A stretch of 64,000 nt of DNA from Comamonadaceae bacterium 2FH (GTDB taxonomy: Bacteria > Pseudomonadota > Gammaproteobacteria > Burkholderiales > Burkholderiaceae_C): assembly GCA_005503335.1 (NCBI GenBank), contig SCMQ01000027.1, forward strand, positions 1-64,000, written 5' to 3'. Numbering within the stretch: position 1 is the stretch's first letter; each line of letters opens with the position of its first letter. The notes under the pieces are model-generated. The model worked only from the letters and a program-made list of their open reading frames with translations. It did not search any database and had not been told where the DNA came from. A program made the translations under genes and the position numbers. Below are positions 1 through 8,481 of this stretch, piece after piece.

Positions 1-4
1 GGGC

Positions 5-712
5 TCAGGCCTTGGTGGAGGGGGCGGGGCTGCGGGTCCGGCTGCGCTGGGCGGCGCGCAGCTGCTCGAGCACCACGTCGCGCTTGTGGTCCAGGTGGGC
101 GACCAGCACGGCGCGCATGCGGGGGGCGTCGCGCGCGGCCAGCGCCTCGATCATCTGCTCGTGCTCGCGCACGGCCTGCGTCCATTTCTCCCCGTCCTGG
201 TTGGACTTGAAGCGCAGCGCCTGCAGGCGCGCGTTGACCTGGTTGTAGGTGCTGCTGAGCACCGGGTTCTTGGCCGCGGTGTTGATGGCGCGGTGGATCT
301 CGGCGTTGAGGCGGTAGTAGCTGGGCAGGTCGCGCCGCGTGTAGGCGGCCATCATCTCGAAGTGCAGGGCGCGGACCTCGGCCAGCTCGGCGTCGGTGAT
401 GCGCTCGGCCGCGAGCTCGCCCGACTGCGCCTCCAGCCCGGCCATGACCTCGAAGGTGTGCAGCACGTCGGTCGCCGACAGCTGCAGGGCGATCGCGCCG
501 CGATTCGGCACCAGCTCCACCAGGCCCTCGGCGGCCAGCATCTTGATGGCCTCGCGCAGTGGGGTGCGCGACACCTTGAGCACCTCGCAGAGCTCGCGCT
601 CGTTGAGCTTGGCGCCGGGGGCGATGCGGTTCTCCACCAGCATCTTGCGCAGGCGCTCGGCCACCTGCTCGTGCAGCGCGGCGCGCGGTATGGAAATGAT
701 TTCTGCCGTCAT
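5..712 (-). CDS. GntR family regulator, FCD subfamily
   Basis: This 235-residue protein has an N-terminal winged helix-turn-helix (about residues 12-75, core around ERELCEVLKVSRTPLREAI) and a C-terminal all-helical FCD effector domain (about 85-215). His140, His184 and His206 sit where FCD proteins place metal ligands. The family binds operators as dimers and releases them on binding a small carboxylate. The gene is divergent from an aminotransferase gene starting at 823. Two matching palindromes lie in the spacer, one almost touching this start codon, which suggests autoregulation and control of the aminotransferase. The ligand cannot be read from sequence; a glyoxylate, amino-acid or short carboxylate signal is an inference from the neighbour. 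Confidence 0.9.
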   Translation of the reverse strand: MTAEIISIPRAALHEQVAERLRKMLVENRIAPGAKLNERELCEVLKVSRTPLREAIKMLAAEGLVELVPNRGAIALQLSATDVLHTFEVMAGLEAQSGELAAERITDAELAEVRALHFEMMAAYTRRDLPSYYRLNAEIHRAINTAAKNPVLSSTYNQVNARLQALRFKSNQDGEKWTQAVREHEQMIEALAARDAPRMRAVLVAHLDHKRDVVLEQLRAAQRSRTRSPAPSTKA

Positions 713-715
713 GTT

Positions 716-733
716 TGAATTTTGTATTCAAAA
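716..733. promoter_or_regulatory. Operator-like palindrome, copy 1
   Basis: TGAATTTTGTATTCAAAA contains the inverted repeat TTTTG-N4-CAAAA (720-733) and begins 4 bp outside the regulator start codon. It matches copy 2 in 17 of 18 bases. FCD-type GntR proteins commonly bind short AT-rich palindromes of this shape. Assignment to the adjacent regulator is inferred from position. Confidence 0.65.
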
Positions 734-780
734 ACACCGCATGTCAAAGCAGTGTTTCCTTTTTGTTTGCTAGCAATAAA

Positions 781-798
781 TGAATTTTGTATGCAAAA
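781..798. promoter_or_regulatory. Operator-like palindrome, copy 2
   Basis: TGAATTTTGTATGCAAAA carries the same TTTTG-N4-CAAAA inverted repeat (785-798). It starts exactly 65 bp from copy 1, about six helical turns, so both sites face the same side of the helix. It lies just upstream of the aminotransferase ribosome binding site (AGGAG at 813-817). Confidence 0.65.
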
Positions 799-822
799 AT
801 GGCCGTCCTTTCAGGAGACCTC

Positions 823-2058
823 ATGCTGAACCTCGATTTCCACCCCACCGGCCGCCATTTCCTGCAGATCCCCGGCCCCTCGCCGGTGCCCGACCGCATC
901 CTGCGCGCCATGAGCCTGCCCACCATAGACCACCGCGGCCCGGAGTTCGGTGCCCTGGGTCGCAAGGTGCTGGCCGACATCCGCCAGATCTTCCAGACCC
1001 GCAACCCGGTGGCGATCTACCCGGCCTCGGGCACCGGCGCCTGGGAGGCCGCGCTGTCGAACCTGCTGAGCCCTGGCGACCATGTGCTGATGTACGAGAC
1101 CGGCCATTTCGCCACGCTGTGGAACAAGATGGCCACGCGCCTGGGCCTGCAGACCGAGTTCCTGGCGCTGCCCGGCACCGAGCACGGCGTGCCGGCCGGC
1201 TGGCGGCGCGGCGTGCAGGCCGAGCAGATCGAGGCGCGCCTGAAGGCCGACAGCGGGCACGCCATCAAGGCGGTCTGCGTGGTGCACAACGAAACCTCGA
1301 CCGGCGTGACCAGCGACATCGCCGCCGTGCGCCGCGCGATCGACGCAGCCCGCCACCCGGCCCTGCTGCTGGTCGACACCATCTCCGGCCTGGCCTCGGC
1401 CGACTACCGGCACGACGAATGGGGCGTGGACGTCACGGTGAGCGGCTCCCAGAAGGGCCTGATGCTGCCGCCGGGCATCAGCTTCAACGCGCTCTCGCCC
1501 AAGGCGCTGGAGGCCAGCAAGAGCGCCAGGCTGCCGAAGGCCTTCTGGGCCTGGGACGAGATCGTCGAGATGAACCAGAGCGGCTACTGGCCCTACACGC
1601 CCAACACCAACCTGCTGTACGGCCTCAGCGAGGCCTGCGACATGCTGCTCGAGCAGGGCCTGGAGGCGGTGTTCGCGCGCCACCAGCGCTGGGCGGCCGG
1701 CGTGCGCGCCGCGGTCAAGGCCTGGGGCCTGGAGATCCAGTGCGCCGACCCCGCGGTCTACTCGCCGGTGCTGACCGGCGTGATCATGCCCGAGGGCGTG
1801 GACGCCGATGCCGTGCGCAAGCTGATCTACGAGCGCTTCGACTGCTCGCTCGGTGCGGGCCTGGGCAAGCTCAAGGGCCGCATGTTCCGCATCGGCCACC
1901 TGGGCGACTGCAATGACCTCACGCTGGTCGGCGCGCTGGGCGGCTGCGAGATGGGCCTGCGCCTGGCCGGCGTGAGGCTGGCCGGCTCGGGCGTGCAGGC
2001 CGCGATGGAGTACTTCGCCGGCCATCCGCAGCCGGTGGCGCTGCGCAAGGCGGCCTGA
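823..2058 (+). CDS. Class V aminotransferase, serine/alanine-glyoxylate type
   Basis: The 411-residue fold-type I PLP enzyme belongs to the alanine-glyoxylate/serine-glyoxylate/serine-pyruvate aminotransferase group (class V). Key features are the N-terminal IPGPSPVP segment that shapes the active site, PASGTGAWE near 67-75 for cofactor phosphate binding, HNETSTG at 155-161, and the PLP lysine in SGSQKG (Lys211). I chose the ATG at 823 because AGGAG lies 5 bases upstream and the family usually starts close to this motif; an in-frame ATG further upstream would run through the operator. It would transfer an amino group between glyoxylate and serine or alanine. The exact donor is not decidable here. 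Confidence 0.88.
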   Translation: MLNLDFHPTGRHFLQIPGPSPVPDRILRAMSLPTIDHRGPEFGALGRKVLADIRQIFQTRNPVAIYPASGTGAWEAALSNLLSPGDHVLMYETGHFATLWNKMATRLGLQTEFLALPGTEHGVPAGWRRGVQAEQIEARLKADSGHAIKAVCVVHNETSTGVTSDIAAVRRAIDAARHPALLLVDTISGLASADYRHDEWGVDVTVSGSQKGLMLPPGISFNALSPKALEASKSARLPKAFWAWDEIVEMNQSGYWPYTPNTNLLYGLSEACDMLLEQGLEAVFARHQRWAAGVRAAVKAWGLEIQCADPAVYSPVLTGVIMPEGVDADAVRKLIYERFDCSLGAGLGKLKGRMFRIGHLGDCNDLTLVGALGGCEMGLRLAGVRLAGSGVQAAMEYFAGHPQPVALRKAA

Positions 2059-2081
2059 ATGTACGGTCTGTAGAGCGCTTC

Positions 2082-2942
2082 TCAGGCGTAGCGCTTCTCC
2101 AGCGCATCCCACGCCGGCTTGCCTACCAGCCGCTGGCGCTCGGCGAACGGCGCGACCAGCGCCGGATCCTCGTCCACGCGTTTCTGCTCGCGCAGCACCG
2201 TCAGCGCGCGCTGCATGCCCGCCACGGCGCCCTGCAGCGCGGCGTTGGCGTACAGCACGATGCCGTAGCCAAGCTCGGCCAGCTGCTCCGCGCCGAAGAT
2301 CGGTGTCTTGCCGCCGATCACCATGTTCATGAGCTGGGGCTTGGCGAGCCGCCGCGGCAGTGCGCGGATCTCCTCGGCCGTGGTCACGGCCTCGACGAAC
2401 AGGAGGTCGGCGCCGGCCTCGGCGAACTTCTGGGCGCGCTCGACCGCGGCCTCGAAGCCCTGCGTGGCCGCCGCATCGGTGCGGGCCATGATCATCAGGT
2501 CGGGGTCCTGGCGTGCGTCGACCGCCGCCTTGATCTTGCTCACCGCCTCCTCGGTAGCGATCACCTCCTTGCCCGAGAAATGGCCGCAGCGCTTGGGCGC
2601 GACCTGGTCCTCGAACTGGATGCAGTCGGCCCCGGCGCGCTCCAGCACGCGCACCGTGTGGCGCACATTGAGTGCGTTGCCGAAGCCGGTGTCGGCGTCG
2701 ACGATCAGCGGCAGCTCCACCGCGTCGCGGATGCGCGCCGTGTGGTCCGCGATCTCGGCCAGGCCCATGAAGCCCTGGTCGGGCAGGCCGAACCACATGT
2801 TGGTCACGCCGGCGCCGGTGACGTAGATCGCCTCGAAGCCGAGGTCGGCGATGAGCTTGGCCGACAGCGCGTTGAAGGCGCCGGGCACGAGCACGCCACG
2901 GCGTGCCTCGGTCAGGGATTTGAGTTGCTTGCGGGTGGACAT
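2082..2942 (-). CDS. prpB: PEP mutase/isocitrate lyase family lyase, probable 2-methylisocitrate lyase
   Basis: The 286-residue TIM-barrel enzyme has the superfamily signature KRCGH at 117-121 with catalytic Cys119, and Mg-binding acidic residues around VDADTGFG (81-88) and ED at 111-112. In the 2-methylcitrate cycle PrpB splits 2-methylisocitrate into pyruvate and succinate. The position as last gene of a prpC-acnD-prpF operon supports that role. The C-terminal third resembles oxaloacetate decarboxylase or dimethylmalate lyase relatives as much as enterobacterial PrpB, so substrate is inferred from context. The ATG at 2942 is preferred over an upstream in-frame TTG at 2957 that falls inside the ribosome binding region (GGAG). 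Confidence 0.82.
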   Translation of the reverse strand: MSTRKQLKSLTEARRGVLVPGAFNALSAKLIADLGFEAIYVTGAGVTNMWFGLPDQGFMGLAEIADHTARIRDAVELPLIVDADTGFGNALNVRHTVRVLERAGADCIQFEDQVAPKRCGHFSGKEVIATEEAVSKIKAAVDARQDPDLMIMARTDAAATQGFEAAVERAQKFAEAGADLLFVEAVTTAEEIRALPRRLAKPQLMNMVIGGKTPIFGAEQLAELGYGIVLYANAALQGAVAGMQRALTVLREQKRVDEDPALVAPFAERQRLVGKPAWDALEKRYA

Positions 2943-2957
2943 GTGAGAACGCTCCAA

Positions 2958-4154
2958 TCAGAAACTGTCGCCGGGCACGCGCACCCAGCCTTCCATCAGC
3001 ACGCGCGCGCTGCGGCTCATGAGGGCCTTGGTGACCTTCCATTCGCCGCCGACCTTGGCGGCCTGCGCGCCGACGCGGAGCAGGCCCGAGGGGTGGCCGA
3101 AGCGCACGGCGTTGCGCTCGCCGCCGCCGGCCGCGAGATTGACCAGGGTGCCGGGAATGGCCGCCGCCGTGGCGATGGCCACGGCCGCCGTGCCCATCAT
3201 CGCGTGGTGCAGCTTGCCCATGGACAGGGCCCGCACCAGCAGGTCCACGTCGGCGGCCTTGACCGCCTTGCCGCCCGATGCGACATGGTCGGCCGGCGGG
3301 GCGACGAAGGCGATCTTGGGCGTGTGCTGGCGCTTGGCGGCCTCGGACAGGTCCTGGATCAGGCCCATCTTCACGGCGCCCCAGGCACGGATGGTCTCGA
3401 AGCGCGCCAGGGCCCGGGCATCGCCATTGATGGCCTCCTGCAGCTCGGTGCCGGTGTAGCCGAGCTCCTTCGCGTCGACGAAGATGGTCGGGATGCCGGC
3501 GTTGATCAGCGTGGCCCTGAGCGTGCCCACCCCGGGCACCTCGAGCTCGTCGACCAGCTTGCCCGTCGGGAACATCGCGCCGCCCCCGTCCTCCCCCTCG
3601 TCAGCTGGATCGAGGAACTCCAGTTGCACCTCGGCGGCGGGAAAGCTCACGCCGTCGAGCTCGAAGTCGCCGGTCTCCTGCACCTGACCGTTGGCGACGG
3701 GCACATGCGCGACGATGGTCTTGCCTATGTTGGCCTGCCAGATGCGCACGGTGCAGAGGCCGTCCGCGGGAATGCGCTCGGCCGGCACCAAGCCGTTGGC
3801 GATCGCGAACGGGCCGACGGCGGCCGAGAGGTTGCCGCAGTTGCCCGACCAGTCGACAAAAGCCTGGTCGATCGCGACCTGGCCGAACAGGTAGTCCACG
3901 TCGTGGCCGGGCCGGCCTGACTTCGACAGGATCACGGTCTTGGAGGTCGACGAACTGGCGCCGCCCATGCCGTCGATCTGCTTGCCGTAGGGGTCCGGGC
4001 TGCCGATCACGCGCAGCAGCAGCTTGTCGCGGGCCTCGCCCGGTATCTGGGCAGCTGCAGGCAAGTCCTGCAGACGGAAGAAGATGCCCTTGCTGGTGCC
4101 GCCGCGCATATAGGTGGCGGCAATCTTGATCTGGGGTGCGAAGGCCATGGTCAT
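2958..4154 (-). CDS. prpF: PrpF family 2-methylaconitate isomerase
   Basis: The 398-residue protein has the diaminopimelate-epimerase-like double fold of the PrpF family. MRGGTSKG is at 16-23, DGMGG at 61-65 and SGNCGN at 103-108 with Cys106. PrpF isomerises the aconitate isomer produced by AcnD so that the cycle can continue, and it is found with AcnD in genomes that lack PrpD. That pairing is present here and no prpD is seen. The start codon overlaps the acnD stop as ATGA, implying translational coupling. The stop lies 15 bases before the prpB start. Confidence 0.93.
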   Translation of the reverse strand: MTMAFAPQIKIAATYMRGGTSKGIFFRLQDLPAAAQIPGEARDKLLLRVIGSPDPYGKQIDGMGGASSSTSKTVILSKSGRPGHDVDYLFGQVAIDQAFVDWSGNCGNLSAAVGPFAIANGLVPAERIPADGLCTVRIWQANIGKTIVAHVPVANGQVQETGDFELDGVSFPAAEVQLEFLDPADEGEDGGGAMFPTGKLVDELEVPGVGTLRATLINAGIPTIFVDAKELGYTGTELQEAINGDARALARFETIRAWGAVKMGLIQDLSEAAKRQHTPKIAFVAPPADHVASGGKAVKAADVDLLVRALSMGKLHHAMMGTAAVAIATAAAIPGTLVNLAAGGGERNAVRFGHPSGLLRVGAQAAKVGGEWKVTKALMSRSARVLMEGWVRVPGDSF

Positions 4155-6769
4155 CTCGGCTTGTTTTCTGCCAGGAAGTCCTGCGCGAAGCGCTGCAGCA
4201 CGCCGCCGGCCTCGTAGATCGAGACCTCCTCGGCGGTGTCCAGGCGACAGGTCACGGGCACCTGGACGGACTCGCCATTCCGGCGCTGGATGAGCAGGGT
4301 CAGGTCGGCGCGCGGGATGCGATCGCCGATCACGTCGAAGGTCTCGGTGCCGTCCAGGGCCAGGCTCAGGCGGTTGGTGCCGGACTTGAATTCCAGCGGC
4401 AGCACGCCCATGCCGATCAGGTTGGTGCGGTGGATGCGCTCGAAGCCCTCCGCGACCACGGCCTCGACGCCGGCCAGGCGCACGCCCTTGGCGGCCCAGT
4501 CGCGCGAGGAGCCCTGGCCGTAGTCGGCGCCGGCCACCACGATCAGCGGCTGCCCGCGGTTCAGGTAGGTCTCCATGGCCTCCCACATGCGCATCACCCG
4601 GCCTTCGGGCTCGACGCGGGCCAGCGAGCCGGGCTTCACCCTGCCGTCGGCGTCGCGCACCATCTCGTTCTGGAGCGTGGGGTTCGCAAAGGTCGCGCGC
4701 ATCGCGCTCAGGTGGTCGCCGCGGTGGGTGGCGTAGGAGTTGAAGTCCTCCTCGGCCAGGCCCATGCTGGCGAGGTACTCGCCCGCGGCCGAGTCCGGCA
4801 GGATGGCGTTCGAGGGCGAGAGGTGGTCGGTCGTGATGTTGTCCGGCAGGATGGCCAGCGGGCGCATGCCCTTGAGCGTGCGCGGCTTGGCGGCCAGCGC
4901 CCCGACGCCCGACCGGTCCCAGTAGGGCGGGCGGCGGATGTAGGTGGACCGCGGGCGCCAGTCGTACTGCGGGCTGACCTGTTCGCCGCTGTCGGCCTGG
5001 ATGGCGAACATGGGCTCGTAGACCGCGCGGAACATCGCGGGCTTCACGCTCGAGCGGACGATGGCGTCGATCTCCTCGTCGTCGGGCCAGATGTCCTTGA
5101 GGCGGATTTCCTGGCCGTCGACGACGCCCAGCAGGTCGCGCTCGATGTCGAAGCGCATGGTGCCGGCGATCGCATAGGCCACGACCAGCGGCGGCGAGGC
5201 CAGGAAAGCCTGCCTGGCATAGGGGTGGATGCGGCCGTCGAAGTTGCGGTTGCCCGAGAGCACGGCGGTTGCGTAGAGGTCGCGGGCCATGATCTCCTGC
5301 TGGATCCTGGGATCGAGCGCGCCCGACATGCCGTTGCAGGTCGTGCAGGCGAAGGCCACGATGCCGAAGCCGAGCTGTTCGAGCTCGGGCAGCAGGCCCG
5401 CTTCCCGCAGGTACAGCTCCACGGCCCTGGAGCCCGGGGCCAGGGACGACTTCACCCAGGGCTTGCGCGCAAGACCCCGCCGGTTGGCGTTGCGGGCCAG
5501 AAGGCCGGCCGCGATCACGTTGCGCGGGTTGGAGGTGTTGGTGCAGGAGGTGATGGCGGCAATGATCACGGCGCCGTCGGGCATGCTGCCCTCCGAAGCC
5601 TCGGGCATGGTCCATGAGCCGGCAATGCCCTTGGCACCCAGCTCGGTGGTGGCGACCCGGGCGTGCGGGTTGGACGGACCGGCCATGTTGCGCCCCACGG
5701 TCGAGAGATCGAACGCCAGCTGGCGCTCGTAGACGGCTTGCTTCAAGCTGTCGGACCACAGGCCCGCGGTCCTGGCGTAGGTCTCGACCAGCCTGAGCTG
5801 CTCGGCGCTGCGCCCGGTCAGGCTCAGGTAGTCCAGCGTCTGCTGGTCGATGCTGAACATGGCGGCGGTGGCGCCGTATTCGGGGGCCATGTTCGAAATG
5901 GTGGCGCGGTCACCCAGCGTCAGGCTGCTCGCGCCTTCGCCGTGGAACTCCAGGTAGGCGCCCACCACCTTGGACTGGCGCAGGAATTCGGTCAGCGCCA
6001 GCACGATGTCGGTGGCGGTGATGCCGCTTGGGCGCTTGCCGCTGAGCCTGACGCCCACGATCTCGGGCAGGCGCATCCACGAGGCGCGGCCCAGCATCAC
6101 GTTCTCGGCCTCCAGGCCGCCCACGCCGATGGCGATCACGCCCAGCGCATCGACATGCGGGGTGTGGCTGTCGGTTCCCACGCAGGTGTCGGGGTAGGCC
6201 ACGCCCTGGTCGGCGTGAATCACGGGCGACATCTTCTCCAGGTTGATCTGGTGCATGATGCCGTTGCCCGGCGCAATGACCTGCACGTTCCTGAAGGCCT
6301 TGCGGGTCCACTCGATGAAGTGGAAGCGGTCTTCGTTGCGGCGGTCCTCGATGTCGCGGTTCTTGCGCAGCGCGTCGGGGTCGAAGCCGCCGCACTCCAC
6401 GGCCAGCGAGTGGTCCACGATCAGCTGCACGGGCACGACCGGGTTGACCTGGGCGGGATCGCCGCCTTCGGCCGCGATCGCGTCGCGCAGGCCGGCCAGG
6501 TCCACCAGGGCGGTCTGGCCCAGGATGTCGTGGCAGACCACGCGGGCCGGGTACCAGGGAAAGTCGCGGTCGCGCCGGCGCCCGATGATTTGCAGCAGGC
6601 ATTCGTCCAGGATCGCGGGATCGCAGCGGCGCACCAGGTTCTCTGCATGCACGCGCGCGGTGTAGGGCAGCTGCGCCCAGGCGCCGGGGCGCAGCGCCTC
6701 GACCGCCTCGCGGGCGTCGAAGTAGTCCAGCGCCGTGCCGGGCAGGTTCTTTCGGTATCGTTGGTTCAT
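4151..6769 (-). CDS. acnD: Fe/S-dependent 2-methylcitrate dehydratase AcnD
   Basis: This 872-residue aconitase-superfamily enzyme has the normal AcnD length. Its 4Fe-4S ligands are visible: Cys409 in TSCTNT, and Cys475 and Cys478 in ACTTCNG. The swivel domain is C-terminal (about 680-850), with the substrate-binding GSSRDWAAKG motif. AcnD dehydrates 2-methylcitrate to a methylaconitate isomer that PrpF then corrects. The gene lies 36 bases downstream of prpC and overlaps prpF by 4 bases. Its start has only a weak ribosome binding site. An ordinary AcnA role is less likely given the prp neighbours. Confidence 0.93.
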   Translation of the reverse strand: MNQRYRKNLPGTALDYFDAREAVEALRPGAWAQLPYTARVHAENLVRRCDPAILDECLLQIIGRRRDRDFPWYPARVVCHDILGQTALVDLAGLRDAIAAEGGDPAQVNPVVPVQLIVDHSLAVECGGFDPDALRKNRDIEDRRNEDRFHFIEWTRKAFRNVQVIAPGNGIMHQINLEKMSPVIHADQGVAYPDTCVGTDSHTPHVDALGVIAIGVGGLEAENVMLGRASWMRLPEIVGVRLSGKRPSGITATDIVLALTEFLRQSKVVGAYLEFHGEGASSLTLGDRATISNMAPEYGATAAMFSIDQQTLDYLSLTGRSAEQLRLVETYARTAGLWSDSLKQAVYERQLAFDLSTVGRNMAGPSNPHARVATTELGAKGIAGSWTMPEASEGSMPDGAVIIAAITSCTNTSNPRNVIAAGLLARNANRRGLARKPWVKSSLAPGSRAVELYLREAGLLPELEQLGFGIVAFACTTCNGMSGALDPRIQQEIMARDLYATAVLSGNRNFDGRIHPYARQAFLASPPLVVAYAIAGTMRFDIERDLLGVVDGQEIRLKDIWPDDEEIDAIVRSSVKPAMFRAVYEPMFAIQADSGEQVSPQYDWRPRSTYIRRPPYWDRSGVGALAAKPRTLKGMRPLAILPDNITTDHLSPSNAILPDSAAGEYLASMGLAEEDFNSYATHRGDHLSAMRATFANPTLQNEMVRDADGRVKPGSLARVEPEGRVMRMWEAMETYLNRGQPLIVVAGADYGQGSSRDWAAKGVRLAGVEAVVAEGFERIHRTNLIGMGVLPLEFKSGTNRLSLALDGTETFDVIGDRIPRADLTLLIQRRNGESVQVPVTCRLDTAEEVSIYEAGGVLQRFAQDFLAENKPR

Positions 6770-6805
6770 GGGGAGAATGGAAATGGGTCTGGCCAGCCGC
6801 TGCGG

Positions 6806-7972
6806 TCAGGCACGATCCTCGATGGACACGAACTTCTGATCCTCGGGGCCGACGTAGTTCGCGCTGGGCCGGATGATCTTGTTGTCGATGCGCTGCTCGA
6901 TCACGTGCGCGGCCCAGCCGCTGGTGCGTGCGATCACGAACAGCGGCGTGAACATCGCAGTGGGCACGCCCATCAGGTGGTAGCTCACGGCGCTGAACCA
7001 GTCGAGATTGGGGAACATCTTCTTGACGTCCCACATCATCGTTTCCAGCCGCTCGGCGATGTCGAACATCTTGGTGTTGCCCGCCTCCTCCGACAGACGC
7101 CTGGCCACGCGCTTGATCACCACGTTGCGCGGATCGCTCACCGTGTAGACCGGATGGCCGAAGCCGATCACGACCTCCTTGGCCTCGACGCGCCGGCGGA
7201 TGTCGGCCTCGGCCTGGTCCGGGTTGTCGTAGCGCTTCTGGATCTCGAAGGCCACCTCGTTGGCGCCGCCGTGCTTGGGGCCGCGCAGCGCGCCGATGGC
7301 GCCGGCGATGGCCGAATACATGTCGCTGCCGGTGCCGGCGATCACGCGCGCGGTGAAGGTGGAGGCATTGAACTCATGCTCCGCGTAGAGGACCAGCGAG
7401 GTGTGCATCGCGCGCACCCAGGTGTCGGACGGCTTCTCGCCGTGCAGCAGGTGCAGGAAGTGGCCGCCGATGGAGTCGTCGTCGGTCTCGACCGCTATGC
7501 GCTTGCCCTGCGTGCTCCAGTGGTACCAGTACAGCAGCATGGAGCCGAGCGAGGCCATCAGCCGGTCGGCGATGTCGCGCGCGCCGGGCGCGCTGTGGTC
7601 GTCCTTCTCGGGCAGCACGCAGCCCAGCGCCGAGACGCCAGTGCGCATCACGTCCATCGGGTGCGCGCCGGCCGGCAGCCTCTCCAGCGCCTCCTTCACG
7701 CTCGCCGGCAGCCCACGCAGGGACTTGAGCTTGGCCTTGTAGGCCTTGAGCTCGGCGCGCGTCGGGAGCTTGCCATGCACCAGCAGATGGGCGATCTCCT
7801 CGAACTCGCAGACCTCGGCGATGTCGAGGATGTCGTAGCCCCGGTAGTGCAGGTCGTTGCCGCTGCGGCCGACGGTGCACAGCGCGGTGTTGCCGGCGGC
7901 AACGCCCGAGAGGGCGACGGATTTCTTGGGCTTGAAGGCGGCGGCGGCGCCGGCCTCGGTCGTGGTGGTCAT
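6806..7972 (-). CDS. prpC: 2-methylcitrate synthase
   Basis: The 388-residue citrate-synthase-fold protein condenses propionyl-CoA with oxaloacetate. Family residues are visible: His199 in AEHEFNAST, His234 in GPKHGGAN and His273 in GFGHPVY. The length of about 390 fits short PrpC enzymes rather than the roughly 430-residue hexameric GltA. The ATG at 7972 has AAGGAG five bases upstream and overlaps the thioesterase stop as ATGA. It is the second gene of a leftward operon that completes the methylcitrate cycle. Confidence 0.93.
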   Translation of the reverse strand: MTTTTEAGAAAAFKPKKSVALSGVAAGNTALCTVGRSGNDLHYRGYDILDIAEVCEFEEIAHLLVHGKLPTRAELKAYKAKLKSLRGLPASVKEALERLPAGAHPMDVMRTGVSALGCVLPEKDDHSAPGARDIADRLMASLGSMLLYWYHWSTQGKRIAVETDDDSIGGHFLHLLHGEKPSDTWVRAMHTSLVLYAEHEFNASTFTARVIAGTGSDMYSAIAGAIGALRGPKHGGANEVAFEIQKRYDNPDQAEADIRRRVEAKEVVIGFGHPVYTVSDPRNVVIKRVARRLSEEAGNTKMFDIAERLETMMWDVKKMFPNLDWFSAVSYHLMGVPTAMFTPLFVIARTSGWAAHVIEQRIDNKIIRPSANYVGPEDQKFVSIEDRA

Positions 7973-8364
7973 GCGGTCTCCTTGTCCAGATGGGAACGGT
8001 TGATGGCAACGGGGCGTCCGGCGGCGTCTACGGCCACCATCTCGAAAACCCCCTTGAGCACCTCCTCGGGCGGCAGGCCCGGCGTCTCGGCCAGGCCCGC
8101 CACGCACACGGTCATCGAGCTGCGCCCGACGCGGCTGACCCAGGCGCGCAGCCTGAGCGCCTGGCCGACGGGGACCGGCGCGCGGAAATCGACACCGGTG
8201 ACGCCAGCCATCACCACCTCGCGCTGCGCCAGGCTGCGGCCGGCGAGAAAGGCGGCCTTGGCCATCAGTTGCAGACCATGGCCCGCGAACAGCGTGCCAT
8301 GGTGGTTGGCCTGCGCGGGCAGCACGAGCTCTTGCAGTTCGGCGGTACCAAAGGGGCTTGTCAT
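7969..8364 (-). CDS. Hotdog-fold acyl-CoA thioesterase-like protein
   Basis: The 131-residue single hotdog domain carries [11 protein letters not shown] at 20-30, the hallmark of the YciA/ACOT acyl-CoA thioesterase group. It is the first gene of the prp operon and is stop-start coupled to prpC. A thioesterase here could release CoA from propionyl-CoA or a methylcitrate-cycle thioester, relieving CoA trapping. The usual catalytic Asp after the motif (GG-x4-MD in relatives) appears replaced by Ala (LMAKAA), so activity or mechanism may differ. Substrate is inferred from the operon only. Confidence 0.8.
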   Translation of the reverse strand: MTSPFGTAELQELVLPAQANHHGTLFAGHGLQLMAKAAFLAGRSLAQREVVMAGVTGVDFRAPVPVGQALRLRAWVSRVGRSSMTVCVAGLAETPGLPPEEVLKGVFEMVAVDAAGRPVAINRSHLDKETA

Positions 8365-8481
8365 GATTCGCAATTTACGCAAAATAGGCGCTTCGCAAAA
8401 GGACTGAAAGGGCGAATTCTTGCGAAACGAAAACACCAAGTTTGCAAATCTTGCGAATCATCAGATCGCGGGAGCGGCGCC
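8365..8481. promoter_or_regulatory. Divergent prp promoter with TTGCGAA/TTTGCAAA boxes
   Basis: The 117-bp spacer between the thioesterase and regulator starts is AT-rich against its surroundings. It carries TTCGCAA (8367-8373), TTCGCAAAA (8392-8400), TTGCGAA (8420-8426), the perfect palindrome TTTGCAAA (8441-8448) and TTGCGAA (8451-8457). TTTGCAAA is the described core for actinobacterial RamB and PrpR, the same regulator family as the adjacent gene. This is the likely operator array for both transcripts. Confidence 0.7.

Noticed and set aside
2943-2957. TTG start five codons upstream in prpB
   Set aside because: It lies within the likely ribosome binding sequence; the ATG at 2942 is better placed and matches the family start.
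811-3042. A 743-codon minus-strand open frame opposite the aminotransferase and running into prpB
   Set aside because: Its Arg/Gly/Ala-rich, low-complexity translation is typical of antisense shadows in GC-rich DNA, and the other strand encodes a well-matched enzyme.
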